43,129 nt of DNA from Deltaproteobacteria bacterium (GTDB lineage Bacteria; Desulfobacterota; Desulfomonilia; UBA1062), in the NCBI GenBank assembly GCA_015486075.1, contig WFSG01000014.1, forward strand, positions 1 through 43,129. Direction: 5' to 3'. How positions within the stretch are numbered: the first letter of the stretch is position 1; the number at the start of each line of letters is the position of its first letter. The translations under genes and the position numbers were made by a program. Below the pieces are notes generated by a model. It saw only the letters and a program-made list of their open reading frames with translations. It searched no databases and was not told the origin of the DNA. Positions 8,852-17,011 of the stretch are shown piece after piece.

Positions 8852-9640
8852 ATGGATCTTGGACTCAAAGGAAAGGTGGCACTTGTAGCCGGAGCGAGCA
8901 AGGGCCTTGGTTTTGCAGTGGCAGAGACACTTGGCAAGGAAGGTGCGAGGGTTGCCATATGCTCTAGAAACAAAGATAACCTTGAGAAGGCCAAAAAAAC
9001 CCTTGAAGATAAAGGCATAGAAGTATTTAGCATCCAGGCCGATGTCAGTGAACCGGACGAGGCGCGTGCATTTGTCACCGCCTCGCAAGAACACCTTGGC
9101 GGTTCAGACATACTCATAAACAATGCGGGTGGTCCCCCAGCCGTGCTTTTCGAGGAAACAGACGAAAAGACATGGGAACATGGTTTCAGGTTGAATCTCC
9201 TTAGCACTATAACCATGACAAGGACAGTCATCCCTTACATGAAACAAAAGGGATGGGGCCGCATAGTGAACATGACATCCATTGCCGTAAAGCAACCCAT
9301 CGACGGTCTCATCATATCAAACAGTATAAGGTCCGGTGTCATAGGCCTTGCAAAGACCTTGAGCAGGGAGCTTGCAGCATACAATATAACGGTAAATAAC
9401 GTGTGCCCAGGTTACTTTCTCACATCAAGAGTATCAGGGCTAGCCGCCAAGATTGCAGAGAAGACGGGTAGTGACCCCTCGGACGTAATAAAGACCTGGG
9501 AGGAAGATATTCCACTAGGTAGGCTGGGAAGGCCAGAGGAGCTAGGTGCCCTTGTTTGTTTTTTATGTTCTTCCAGGGCATCATATATAACAGGAACGTC
9601 CATACAGATAGACGGTGGCATGTACAGGGGGCTATTTTAA
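8852..9640 (+). CDS. Atypical short-chain dehydrogenase/reductase lacking YxxxK
   Basis: Classical-length SDR (262 residues) with the Rossmann signature AGASKGLG (13-20), NNAGG (90-94), the Asn of NLLS (Asn115) and Ser143 in NMTSI. At the place of the catalytic YxxxK the sequence is SNSIR (156-160), so both Tyr and Lys are replaced. A subset of FabG-like SDRs shares an SNxxR-type replacement, so this may be a divergent subfamily and not a dead gene; the reaction cannot be assigned. The C-terminal IDGGMYRG is typical. The ATG follows TGGAGG at a normal distance. It is monocistronic and divergent from glpD. Annotating it as 3-oxoacyl-ACP reductase would be unsafe. Confidence 0.85.
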   Translation: MDLGLKGKVALVAGASKGLGFAVAETLGKEGARVAICSRNKDNLEKAKKTLEDKGIEVFSIQADVSEPDEARAFVTASQEHLGGSDILINNAGGPPAVLFEETDEKTWEHGFRLNLLSTITMTRTVIPYMKQKGWGRIVNMTSIAVKQPIDGLIISNSIRSGVIGLAKTLSRELAAYNITVNNVCPGYFLTSRVSGLAAKIAEKTGSDPSDVIKTWEEDIPLGRLGRPEELGALVCFLCSSRASYITGTSIQIDGGMYRGLF

Positions 9641-9743
9641 CCCCACGAATCTCCGGTAGATTACTTAGATTATCACAGTGCACTGAAGAGTAAATAGTAC
9701 TGTTGCAACCGAATATAAAACAGCTATGTATAGCCTGGGCAAC

Positions 9744-10382
9744 CTAAGCATCACCTGCATGAGACGCTTCGAGATATTCCACAGCAAGCTTGCCAACCCT
9801 TATTGTGGTATCGTAGCCGTCAAGGGCAGAAGATAGCACGCCAATACCCAATGGCAGCAGCCTCCACCTCTTTCTTGGAGGAAACAGTCGATTGAATAAC
9901 TTCTTGGCACCTTTGTTCAAGTACCTTTGAGGCAAGGTATTTGTAAGGTAGTTCCTAGCCACAAAATCTGCATCCACTATCACTGCATCATCCGCTATTC
10001 GGTATGCCTTTCCCAATACGCCGAGTATTACCTCCTTCAGTTTATCTCTCTGTCCTACTACGGGATGATCGAACAGGTATGCCAAGATAAGCACCAAAAG
10101 GATAGACTGGTCAAGCATAAGGAAATTCTCCGCACCAATCAGCCAGAAAGAAATCAAGGTACCTATCCCAGGGAATACAGAAGGGAGGTTAACAACTGCA
10201 TTCTTTATTGCCTGGCCCTGGGCTGTCTCTTCCACTAGGTCCCAGGCAATAACCTTCAGATCCTCGCAATTTCTGATCTTCTTTATAGCCCTGGCCTTTT
10301 TCTCGGCCCGTCTAAGGTTCCCATCTATAAGGCTATCCAAAAGCACTTGGAACCTATCGGCCATTCTGGATATCATGTCCAT
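9744..10382 (-). CDS. Conserved-looking protein of unknown function, membrane-associated
   Basis: I do not recognise this 212-residue protein with confidence. An N-terminal charged helical part (about 1-60) is followed by a hydrophobic stretch with prolines and glycines (about 64-112; AVVNLPSVFPGIGTLISFW then LIGAENFLMLDQSILLVLILAYLF), a mixed helical region, and a basic segment, PPRKRWRLLPLGIGVLSSALDGYD, near 165-190. The pattern of a glycine-rich hydrophobic hairpin between amphipathic helices resembles EcsC-like proteins, but this is a guess. The ATG at 10382 is preceded by AAGGA at about eight bases. It is transcribed divergently from pgk, with a 191-bp gap between them that shows only scattered TATAAT-like words and no promoter I would call. 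Confidence 0.65.
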   Translation of the reverse strand: MDMISRMADRFQVLLDSLIDGNLRRAEKKARAIKKIRNCEDLKVIAWDLVEETAQGQAIKNAVVNLPSVFPGIGTLISFWLIGAENFLMLDQSILLVLILAYLFDHPVVGQRDKLKEVILGVLGKAYRIADDAVIVDADFVARNYLTNTLPQRYLNKGAKKLFNRLFPPRKRWRLLPLGIGVLSSALDGYDTTIRVGKLAVEYLEASHAGDA

Positions 10383-10573
10383 GTGTCTGGTCCTTGTAAA
10401 AAGCGGGGTTTAATCCCATTGACACGCACCATTTTTTAATAATATACAATACCAATAGTTGTAAACACGCAAGGATCTTATAGATTATAATATAAAGTAT
10501 CGTCCAAACGGCCAGACATATTACATGGTTTAAGGATCTAAAGGTATAAACATTCATCCGAGGAGGATCTCTC

Positions 10574-11758
10574 ATGGGAATAAAATCTATAGGGGAACTA
10601 GAGCTTGCAGAAAAAAAGGTTCTAATACGGGTAGACTTTAACGTACCACTCAATAGTTCTGCTGAGATAACAGACGACTCGCGCATAAAAGCTGCACTAC
10701 CAACAATTGAACACGCGATGAAACAAAACGCCAAGGTCATACTCGCTTCTCATCTGGGCAGGCCCAAAGGAAAGGTAATAAACGAGATGAGCCTGGTGCC
10801 AGTTGCTATGAGACTCTCTGAACTACTAGGTACAAGCGTGCACATGGCACCTGACTGCGTTGGGCCAGAGGTAAAAAACATGGTAGACAATCTGGGCCCT
10901 TCAGAGGTGCTGCTCTTGGAAAACCTGAGGTTTCACATTGGAGAGGAGAAGAATGATCCTGAATTCGCAAGAGAACTGGCATCCTTGTGCGATACCTATG
11001 TGAACGATGCGTTTGCAACCGCACACAGAGCACATGCATCAAACGTGGGCATATGCAAACATGTAAAGGACAAGGCAGCGGGTTTCTTGATGCTCAGAGA
11101 GCTAGAGTACATAGAAAAGGCCATTGGAAACCCTGAAAGGCCTTATGCCGCAGTTATAGGAGGAGCCAAGGTCTCTGGAAAACTTGAGGTCCTTGAGAAC
11201 CTAGTGGATAAGGTGGATAAAATGATAATAGGTGGAGGCATGGCTTTTACCTTTGTTAAGGCCCTTGGGCAAGAAGTAGGCAAGTCTCTGGTTGAAGAGG
11301 ACCTTCTGGATACCGCTATGGATATAATGAAGAAGGCAAAATCAAGGGGGGTGAGATTCTACTTACCTGTTGACTGCGTATGTGCAACCGAGCCGGGAAC
11401 AGGAGCCAAGCCTACGATTAAGACAATACAGGAAATACCTCCAACACTTATGGGTCTGGATATTGGTCCTGCAACCTCGACCTTGTTTGAAGAGGCCCTA
11501 AGTGACTGTGCTACCATAGTGTGGAATGGCCCCATGGGGGTCTTTGAGGTAGATGCCTTTGCATCAGGCACCCTAGCAATAAGCAACGCAATAGCATCCT
11601 CAAACGCATTGACTATTGTTGGCGGTGGTGATACAGATGCTGCTCTTGATAAGACTTCTAACCAGGACAAAGTGGACTTTGTGTCAACCGCAGGCGGTGC
11701 TTTCCTGGAGATGCTAGGCGGGAAGAAGCTACCCGGTGTTGAGGCGCTGAGATCGTAA
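10574..11758 (+). CDS. pgk: Phosphoglycerate kinase
   Basis: Interconverts 1,3-bisphosphoglycerate plus ADP and 3-phosphoglycerate plus ATP in glycolysis and gluconeogenesis. The 394-residue protein shows the signature KKVLIRVDFNVPLN near the N-terminus, SHLGRPKG, ENLRFHIGEEKND, the hinge/ATP region GGAKVSGKLEVL, and the C-terminal GGGDTDAAL loop. A strong ribosome site, GAGGAGG, precedes the ATG. tpiA follows after an 89-bp gap and then secG, a frequently seen pgk-tpiA-secG order. Its 3-phosphoglycerate product is also the acceptor for the glycosyltransferase at 17850. Confidence 0.97.
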   Translation: MGIKSIGELELAEKKVLIRVDFNVPLNSSAEITDDSRIKAALPTIEHAMKQNAKVILASHLGRPKGKVINEMSLVPVAMRLSELLGTSVHMAPDCVGPEVKNMVDNLGPSEVLLLENLRFHIGEEKNDPEFARELASLCDTYVNDAFATAHRAHASNVGICKHVKDKAAGFLMLRELEYIEKAIGNPERPYAAVIGGAKVSGKLEVLENLVDKVDKMIIGGGMAFTFVKALGQEVGKSLVEEDLLDTAMDIMKKAKSRGVRFYLPVDCVCATEPGTGAKPTIKTIQEIPPTLMGLDIGPATSTLFEEALSDCATIVWNGPMGVFEVDAFASGTLAISNAIASSNALTIVGGGDTDAALDKTSNQDKVDFVSTAGGAFLEMLGGKKLPGVEALRS

Positions 11759-11847
11759 GAAAGGTAAAAGGTATAATATTAGCGGTATACAGTGTAAATT
11801 ACATGGGACGAGTTGATGATGCAAGGGATTAGGTCATGGAGGAACAT

Positions 11848-12603
11848 ATGAGAAGACCTGTTATTGCAGGTAACTGGAAGATGCATATGGAGCTTGATGA
11901 AGTTACAAACTATGCCTCCAGATTTGGGAAGGCAATATCTGATGTAAAAGATCGGGATATAATCATATGCCCACCATTCATTTACCTACGTACCCTTATA
12001 GAGGCGTTACAGGGCACACCTGTAAGCATAGGGGCACAGATGATGTACTGGGAGGACAAGGGTGCATATACCGGAGAGATAAGTGGACCAATGCTTAGGT
12101 CTATTGGTGTAGAATACGTGATTATAGGCCATTCAGAGAGAAGACAATTCTTCGGCGAAACAGACGCCACTGTTAACAGACGTGTAAAGGCGGCGCTGAG
12201 GAACCATATAAACCCCATACTATGTGTTGGTGAAACTCTTAAGCAGAGGGAGGCTTCAGAGACGTTTGAAGTTATTGATAGGCAGCTAACTCAAGGGCTT
12301 GAAGGACTTGAACTAAAACCCACGGAGTCCATCATAGTCGCTTATGAACCTGTCTGGGCAATAGGTACAGGGAAAACAGCCACACCTGGGATCGCGCAGG
12401 AAGTACACGAGAGGATAAGGAATGTCCTTTCATCTATCTTAGGCGCTAAAGCTTCCGGCGAGATCCGAGTATTATACGGTGGCAGCGTAAAACCAGATAA
12501 TATAGATGAACTCATGAGGCAAAAGGACATTGACGGTGCCTTAGTAGGTGGCGCGAGCCTTGATCCTGATTCCTTCGAGCGTATAGTAAGATACAAGGAG
12601 TAA
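11848..12603 (+). CDS. tpiA: Triosephosphate isomerase
   Basis: Interconverts dihydroxyacetone phosphate and glyceraldehyde 3-phosphate. All catalytic residues are visible: Asn9 and Lys11 in GNWKMH, His95 in IIGHSERR, Glu167 in AYEPVWAIGTG, and the phosphate-binding GGSVKPDN and GALVGGASL loops. An in-frame ATG exists at 11836, but GGAGG at 11838-11842 lies five bases before ATG 11848, and the family usually begins at this point (MRRPVIAGNWK), so I start at 11848 (251 residues). Second gene of the pgk operon; secG follows 5 bases after the stop. It links both glycerol-3-phosphate dehydrogenases in the window to glycolysis. Confidence 0.96.
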   Translation: MRRPVIAGNWKMHMELDEVTNYASRFGKAISDVKDRDIIICPPFIYLRTLIEALQGTPVSIGAQMMYWEDKGAYTGEISGPMLRSIGVEYVIIGHSERRQFFGETDATVNRRVKAALRNHINPILCVGETLKQREASETFEVIDRQLTQGLEGLELKPTESIIVAYEPVWAIGTGKTATPGIAQEVHERIRNVLSSILGAKASGEIRVLYGGSVKPDNIDELMRQKDIDGALVGGASLDPDSFERIVRYKE

Positions 12604-12608
12604 TAACC

Positions 12609-12926
12609 ATGCAGACATTTATCATTACAATATTTGTACTAATCTCAATAGCACTTATCATAGTGGTATTGCTACAATCAGGAAAGGGGGCTGATATAGG
12701 GGCAGTATTTGGTGGTGCTGGAGGCCAGGCGTTGTTCGGAAGCTCTGGACCCGTTGATTTCCTGCAAAAAGCGACCTGGGTGCTTGCCATTATCTTTATG
12801 GTACTAGCCCTTACCCTAGGATACTTTGGGTTCAAGAGGCCTCAGAAAAGCATAATGGATACAGGCCAGGGGACCAAGCCTCCGAGGCCGCCCATAAGCC
12901 AGCCCGTACAAAACCCCGGGAAATAG
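12609..12926 (+). CDS. secG: Protein translocase subunit SecG
   Basis: Small accessory subunit of the SecYEG channel. The 105-residue protein has two membrane segments (about 3-22 and 55-75) separated by the conserved cytoplasmic loop with LLQSGKGADIGAVFGGAGGQALFGSSG, shortened here to its key features: GKGAD, FGG and LFGSSG. A proline-rich polar tail follows, ending in PVQNPGK. It begins 5 bases after tpiA and is the last gene of the pgk-tpiA-secG operon. Confidence 0.93.
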   Translation: MQTFIITIFVLISIALIIVVLLQSGKGADIGAVFGGAGGQALFGSSGPVDFLQKATWVLAIIFMVLALTLGYFGFKRPQKSIMDTGQGTKPPRPPISQPVQNPGK

Positions 12927-13007
12927 AAAGGTGTCCACAAGCAATCATCTGCACCTATCTCCAGGCAAGCCTGCAATCTGTTCCTTATGCCAGGGGCTTG
13001 CAAGAAG

Positions 13008-13045
13008 CAAGAACTAAGCCTTGCAAAACCCTTAGCTCGTTCTTG
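13008..13045. terminator. Imperfect hairpin between secG and ugd
   Basis: CAAGAACTAAG at 13008-13018 pairs with CTTAG and TTCTTG at 13031-13045, interrupted by a four-base bulge. It lies in the 148-bp convergent gap, about 80 bases past secG. There is no T run, so terminator function is uncertain. Confidence 0.25.
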
Positions 13046-13074
13046 GAATTCGAGACATGGCGCCTGACTCTATC

Positions 13075-14406
13075 TTACCCCCTGCCAACTCCGAAATAGG
13101 TAAAGCCCATGGCCCTTATTTCATCTGGGCTGTAAATGTTTCTTCCGTCGAAGATAACGGGCCTTCTCATGAGTTCCTTTACACGCTTCATATCAGGGCT
13201 TTTGAACATGTTCCACTCGGTAACTATTGCCAGGGCATCGGCACCATCTAGCATATCGTAGTGATCCTTAGCATACGCAATGCTATTGCCCAGTATTGCC
13301 TTGGCGTTATCCATACCCTGGGGGTCATAAGCACTAATGTTAAAACCCCTTTCAAGGAGTGCCCTTATGATATCTATGGCAGGTGCATCCCTCACGTCAT
13401 CGGTCTTAGGCTTAAAGGTTAGCCCCCATATTGCTATATTGATCTCCTTGGGATCAAGTCCCTCCTCCTTGAAGAAGGATACTATCTTGCCTGCAAAATA
13501 CTCCTTCTGTCTCTGGTTAGCCCTCAATGTTGCTTCACATATCTCAAGTGTATGGCCCTTGTTCTTGCTCGTCTTCACAAGGGCCTGTATGTCCTTGGGA
13601 AAGCATGACCCTCCGTATCCAACACCAGCGAGCAAGAACCTTGGACCTATCCGGGAATCTGTCCCCATGCCTTCTCTTATCTGGAATATGTCTGCACCTA
13701 CTTTGTCACACAGGATGGAAAGCTCGTTCATAAAGGTTATCTTCGTGGCCAGAAAAGCATTTGATGCATATTTTGCCAGTTCCGCACTCCTTATGTCCAT
13801 TATGAGCACTGGATTGTTACTGGTCCTGACAAATGGTTCGTAAAGAGCCTTCATTATCTCTGCTGTACGAATGTTATCCGTTCCTATGATTACCCTCTCT
13901 GGCCTCATAAAATCCTGTACTGCATTACCTTCCTTTAGAAACTCAGGGTTGGAAACAACATCAAACTCGATATGAGACAGCCCCCTTTCCTCAAGCCGCT
14001 TAAGTATAGTCTCTCTTACCATCTCGCCGGTACCAACGGGAACAGTGGACTTGTCCACTATTATCTTGTAGTCATTCATGCTATCCCCGATCTGGCCGGC
14101 AACCCTGAGTACATACTTCAAGTCCGCGGATCCGTCATCTCCTAGTGGCGTACCCACGGTGATAAAACAGATTAGGCTATTCTGAATACCCGTTGATATA
14201 TCATACGAGAATGATAATCTGCCTTCCTTAACGTTCCTTTCAATGATCTCCTTTAGTCCTGGCTCATATATGGGTACATTACCTTTCTCAAGCATCTTTA
14301 CTTTGTCTTTGTTCTCTTCTATGCATATTACATCGTTCCCCATCTCCGCAAAGCAGGCCCCTGTTACGAGCCCAACATAGCCAGCACCAATCATGCATAT
14401 CTTCAT
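13075..14406 (-). CDS. ugd: UDP-glucose 6-dehydrogenase
   Basis: NAD-dependent oxidation of UDP-glucose to UDP-glucuronate, a precursor of envelope polysaccharides. The N-terminus MKICMIGAGYVGLVTGACFA is the NAD-binding fold; FITVGTPLGDDGSADL, NPEFLKEG, and GVGYGGSCFPKD with catalytic Cys268 follow, and the C-terminal UDP-binding domain has WGLTFKPKTDDVRDAP. Length is 443 residues. The open frame begins 13 codons earlier, but the GGGGGGA ribosome site lies just before ATG 14406 and matches the family start. The same chemistry could serve UDP-ManNAc in relatives, but the motif set favours UDP-glucose. It is monocistronic; the partner glycosyltransferases are not in the window. Confidence 0.92.
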   Translation of the reverse strand: MKICMIGAGYVGLVTGACFAEMGNDVICIEENKDKVKMLEKGNVPIYEPGLKEIIERNVKEGRLSFSYDISTGIQNSLICFITVGTPLGDDGSADLKYVLRVAGQIGDSMNDYKIIVDKSTVPVGTGEMVRETILKRLEERGLSHIEFDVVSNPEFLKEGNAVQDFMRPERVIIGTDNIRTAEIMKALYEPFVRTSNNPVLIMDIRSAELAKYASNAFLATKITFMNELSILCDKVGADIFQIREGMGTDSRIGPRFLLAGVGYGGSCFPKDIQALVKTSKNKGHTLEICEATLRANQRQKEYFAGKIVSFFKEEGLDPKEINIAIWGLTFKPKTDDVRDAPAIDIIRALLERGFNISAYDPQGMDNAKAILGNSIAYAKDHYDMLDGADALAIVTEWNMFKSPDMKRVKELMRRPVIFDGRNIYSPDEIRAMGFTYFGVGRG

Positions 14407-14494
14407 AAGGTCCCCCCAGGCTGAATACTTTGGCTTTATATACATTTAAATGCCAACAGTGACAACTTGTTATGTAGAATAAAAATACATAGTG

Positions 14495-14668
14495 CAAGGT
14501 TAGAGGTATAAGGTTAAAAGTATAGAGTGGAAGATGAAAGGTTTAAGGTACAGGGTACAAGGTAAGATGCAAGGTTTCAGGTGTCGGGTATCCGGCAAAT
14601 AACCTGGCCGCTGAGAGCTAGAAAAAACAGGCGTAAGTTATAGGGTTTAAGGTATAAGGCTTGAGGTA
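14495..14668 (+). repeat. Degenerate heptamer (consensus YAAGGTW) tandem array
   Basis: Two blocks in strict 7-base register: 14495-14590 (about 13 units such as CAAGGTT, TAAGGTT, AAAGGTT, TAAGGTA, CAGGGTA, CAAGGTA, with one 5-base unit at 14565-14569) and 14634-14668 (TAAGTTA, TAGGGTT, TAAGGTA, TAAGGCT, TGAGGTA). The blocks are split by about 43 unrelated bases. Units diverge mostly at the first and last position while AGGT is kept. It is non-coding in all frames of interest. Confidence 0.8.
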
Positions 14669-14811
14669 GAAGACATATTAACAAAGGCACTGAAGGCCCG
14701 ACCGCTGGAACCTAGCAATGGGCCGCTGTTAGAGGTTTCATGTATCAAGGACCAGAGGCCAGGTATAAAATATCAGGTAGAGCCCCACAAGGATCCTAGG
14801 CATAATATCTA

Positions 14812-14841
14812 TTGTAATAACACGACTCAATGAATTATAAT
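14812..14841 (+). promoter_or_regulatory. Putative promoter of the phenylacetate-CoA ligase operon
   Basis: TTGTAA at 14812-14817, an 18-bp spacer, and a perfect TATAAT at 14836-14841. Transcription would begin near 14848, giving a leader of about 94 bases before the GTG start at 14942. Confidence 0.5.
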
Positions 14842-14941
14842 AATTATCTATCCAGTGAAAAACTGGCTGATATACTCGGAAAAACAAGGATAGACAAAAA
14901 TAAAAAAGAATGGTTTCAAGAAAGAAACGAGGAGAGGGTAA

Positions 14942-16231
14942 GTGTACTGGGATAAAGAGATTGAGACAATGTCAAGGGATCAACTCGAGGAACTACAGCT
15001 CAAAAGGCTAAAAGAAACGCTCAAGCAGGCATCAAAAGCACCTTTCTACAAAAGCCTCGGCCTAGAGGACTACGAGGTAAGAACCCTGGATGACATAGAG
15101 AAATTGCCATTTACAACAAAGGAAGACCTGCGCGAGTCATACCCTTACGGGATGGTATCTGTTGATAGGAAAGATCTTGTGAGGCTTCATTCGTCCTCGG
15201 GCACAACCGGCACACCAACCGTGGTATTTCACACGATAAAGGATATTGATGCATGGTCCGAACTTGTTGCAAGATGCCTCTACATGGTTGGGGTAAGAAA
15301 GGGCGACGTATTCCAGAACATGATCGGATATGGCCTGTTCACGGGTGGACTCGGCCTCCATTACGGTGCAGAGCGTGTGGGGTGCCTTACCATCCCATCT
15401 GGACCTGGCAATACGAAAAGACAGCTTAAGTTCCTCAAGGATTTCGATGTAAACTTTGTGCACGTAATACCCAGCTATGCCCTCTACCTCGCCGATACTG
15501 CGGAAAGCATGGGTATTGAACCTTCCAGGGACCTGCCACATCTACGCACGGCACTCATTGGAGCCGAGCCCCACTCTGAAGAAACCAGGAAAAAGATAGA
15601 AAACTTTTTCTCCATAGATGCTTACAATTCCTACGGCCTCTCTGAGATGAACGGACCAGGGGTAGCCTTTGAGTGTCCAGAGAAAAACGGCATGCATATA
15701 TGGGAAGACGCCTACCTGGTAGAGATCGTTAACCCCCATACACTAAGCCATGTGAAACCCGGCGAGACAGGAGAACTCGTACTCACCACGCTATCCAGAG
15801 AAGGCATGCCCATAATAAGGTACAGGACAAAGGATCTCACATCTATAATTGATTCAACTTGTGCATGCGGTCGGACGCATAGGAGGATAACAAGGATATC
15901 TGGCAGGTCTGACGACATGCTCATAGTCAAAGGAGTAAATATATTCCCGGTACAGGTTGAGGCAGTGCTACTGGGCACACCTGGTGTAAGAAGAAACTAC
16001 CAGATAGTACTGGAGTCAAAGGGCCACAACGACCATATGATAGTGAAGGTGGAACTAGATCCTGGCATGTTCGTAGGGGATATAAGGGGCCTAGAAAAGC
16101 TGAAAAAGAGCCTGACCAGGGATCTGAGGGACGAGCTCTTGATAACCCCGGAGATAGAGCTGTGCGAGCCAGGAAGCCTACCTGTATCAGAAGGCAAGGC
16201 TGTCCGGGTAATAGATAAACGGGAGGAATAG
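14942..16231 (+). CDS. paaK: Phenylacetate-CoA ligase family AMP-forming enzyme
   Basis: Adenylate-forming ligase that activates an aryl or related carboxylic acid with ATP and CoA. The 429-residue protein has the PaaK-type P-loop SSSGTTGTPTVV (84-95), GLHYGAERVG, the NSYGLSEMNGPGVAFEC motif, YRTKDLT and a small C-terminal domain with RISGRSDDMLIVKGVNIFP. It starts with GTG, preceded by GAGGAGAGGG at normal spacing. An ACT-domain gene follows after 8 bases, an arrangement common in anaerobes where many PaaK copies occur outside the aerobic paa pathway. No other phenylacetate genes are nearby, so the true substrate could be phenylacetate, indoleacetate, or another 2-oxoacid-derived acid; indolepyruvate-type oxidoreductase products are a known source in anaerobes. 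Confidence 0.9.
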   Translation: MYWDKEIETMSRDQLEELQLKRLKETLKQASKAPFYKSLGLEDYEVRTLDDIEKLPFTTKEDLRESYPYGMVSVDRKDLVRLHSSSGTTGTPTVVFHTIKDIDAWSELVARCLYMVGVRKGDVFQNMIGYGLFTGGLGLHYGAERVGCLTIPSGPGNTKRQLKFLKDFDVNFVHVIPSYALYLADTAESMGIEPSRDLPHLRTALIGAEPHSEETRKKIENFFSIDAYNSYGLSEMNGPGVAFECPEKNGMHIWEDAYLVEIVNPHTLSHVKPGETGELVLTTLSREGMPIIRYRTKDLTSIIDSTCACGRTHRRITRISGRSDDMLIVKGVNIFPVQVEAVLLGTPGVRRNYQIVLESKGHNDHMIVKVELDPGMFVGDIRGLEKLKKSLTRDLRDELLITPEIELCEPGSLPVSEGKAVRVIDKREE

Positions 16232-16239
16232 GTATAGCT

Positions 16240-16668
16240 ATGGCGCATCAACTGTCTTTGTTTGTAGAAAACAAGCCTGGCAAGCTGGATAGGATTCTAG
16301 ACATATTCATGGGCCTGGGCATGGATGTAAAGGCGCTCACAATAGCAAGTTCCGACAAGTTCGGCATTATAAAGCTACTGGTTGACAAGCCTTTCAAGGC
16401 AAAAGAGATGCTTAAACAATCCGGTTTCACAGTAGCCCTTACCGAGGTTGTTGTAGTTGAGGTTAATGGTATACCCGCTGGTTTGAAGGGGATAACAGCC
16501 TTCTTCCTGTCCAAGAACATAAACATAGATAATGCCTTGGGGTTTGGCTTTGGCAAGGATGGCAGCGCCCTGGTAATAATAGAGTCTGAGGCCATTCCTC
16601 AGGTTAAGGACCTTCTGGTAGAAAACGGCTTCAAAGTGCTAAGTGATGAGCAGATCTATGCACTATGA
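16240..16668 (+). CDS. Tandem ACT-domain protein linked to PaaK
   Basis: A 142-residue protein formed of two ACT domains (about 3-70 and 72-140) and nothing else. The first begins QLSLFVENKPGKLDRIL, the typical ligand-binding ACT turn; the second is more degenerate. ACT domains bind amino acids and regulate enzymes. Close downstream linkage to paaK (8-base gap, GGAGGAATAGG ribosome site inside the end of paaK) suggests it senses an aromatic or branched amino acid for control of the ligase. Its stop codon abuts the stop of tatA on the other strand without a spacer. Confidence 0.85.
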   Translation: MAHQLSLFVENKPGKLDRILDIFMGLGMDVKALTIASSDKFGIIKLLVDKPFKAKEMLKQSGFTVALTEVVVVEVNGIPAGLKGITAFFLSKNINIDNALGFGFGKDGSALVIIESEAIPQVKDLLVENGFKVLSDEQIYAL

Positions 16669-16872
16669 CTAGCTATCTTTATCCTCTTTCTCGTTTTTAT
16701 CCTTATGTTCCAAGTTTTGCTTTTTATCCTCAGGCTCATTTACAGCAGACTTGAAATTTCTTATACCCCTGCCAAGGGCTGAACCAACCTCGGGAAGCTT
16801 ACCGGCGCCAAATATAACCAGGACAATAACCAAGATTACAATCAGCTCGGTCATCCCTATACCACCAATCAC
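16669..16872 (-). CDS. tatA: Sec-independent translocase subunit TatA
   Basis: Pore-forming subunit of the twin-arginine pathway for folded, often cofactor-bearing, proteins. The 67-residue product has a short periplasmic start, a membrane helix ([17 protein letters not shown]), the conserved [17 protein letters not shown] amphipathic helix, and a charged cytoplasmic tail rich in Lys, Glu and Asp. The open frame extends upstream to 16929, but AAGGAGG lies six bases before a GTG at 16872, giving [11 protein letters not shown], which fits the family. tatB and tatC are not adjacent, as is common outside enterobacteria. It is monocistronic and divergent from the compatible-solute operon. Confidence 0.93.
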   Translation of the reverse strand: MIGGIGMTELIVILVIVLVIFGAGKLPEVGSALGRGIRNFKSAVNEPEDKKQNLEHKDKNEKEDKDS

Positions 16873-17011
16873 CCCTTGCCTCCTTTTTTCTTTTTTCTTA
16901 AAGCTATCACAGGTACACCAACAAGACAACTACCTTGAAGAAATAACTAATTCACTAGTAGAGCATGTATGCCTAGACTTAAGCTTCCATGCTGTGGTAT
17001 ATCATCAAGGC

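Larger units (their letters stand above)
14407..14941. other. 535-bp intergenic region with repeat array and paaK promoter
   Basis: No convincing gene. It holds the 7-bp periodic array (14495-14668) and a promoter-like pair (14812-14841) ahead of the ligase gene. A 41-codon frame at 14830-14955 was considered and rejected. Between 14670 and 14810 I see no structure beyond two GGCCGCTG-type words (14607-14613 and 14711-14718 area). Confidence 0.6.

Noticed and set aside
10440-10573. TATAAT and TATAAA words upstream of pgk
   Set aside because: Several -10-like words exist but spacing to any -35-like hexamer is poor, except a weak TTACAT/TATAAA pair; I could not choose one.
13337-13843. 168-codon plus-strand frame antisense to ugd
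   Set aside because: Entirely inside a certain gene and rich in Ser and Leu as expected from antisense reading.
14830-14955. A 41-codon open frame directly upstream of, and overlapping, the PaaK-like gene
   Set aside because: Its ATG lies before the predicted transcription start and inside the promoter spacer, and it has no ribosome site. Codon content is plain but not enough to support a gene.
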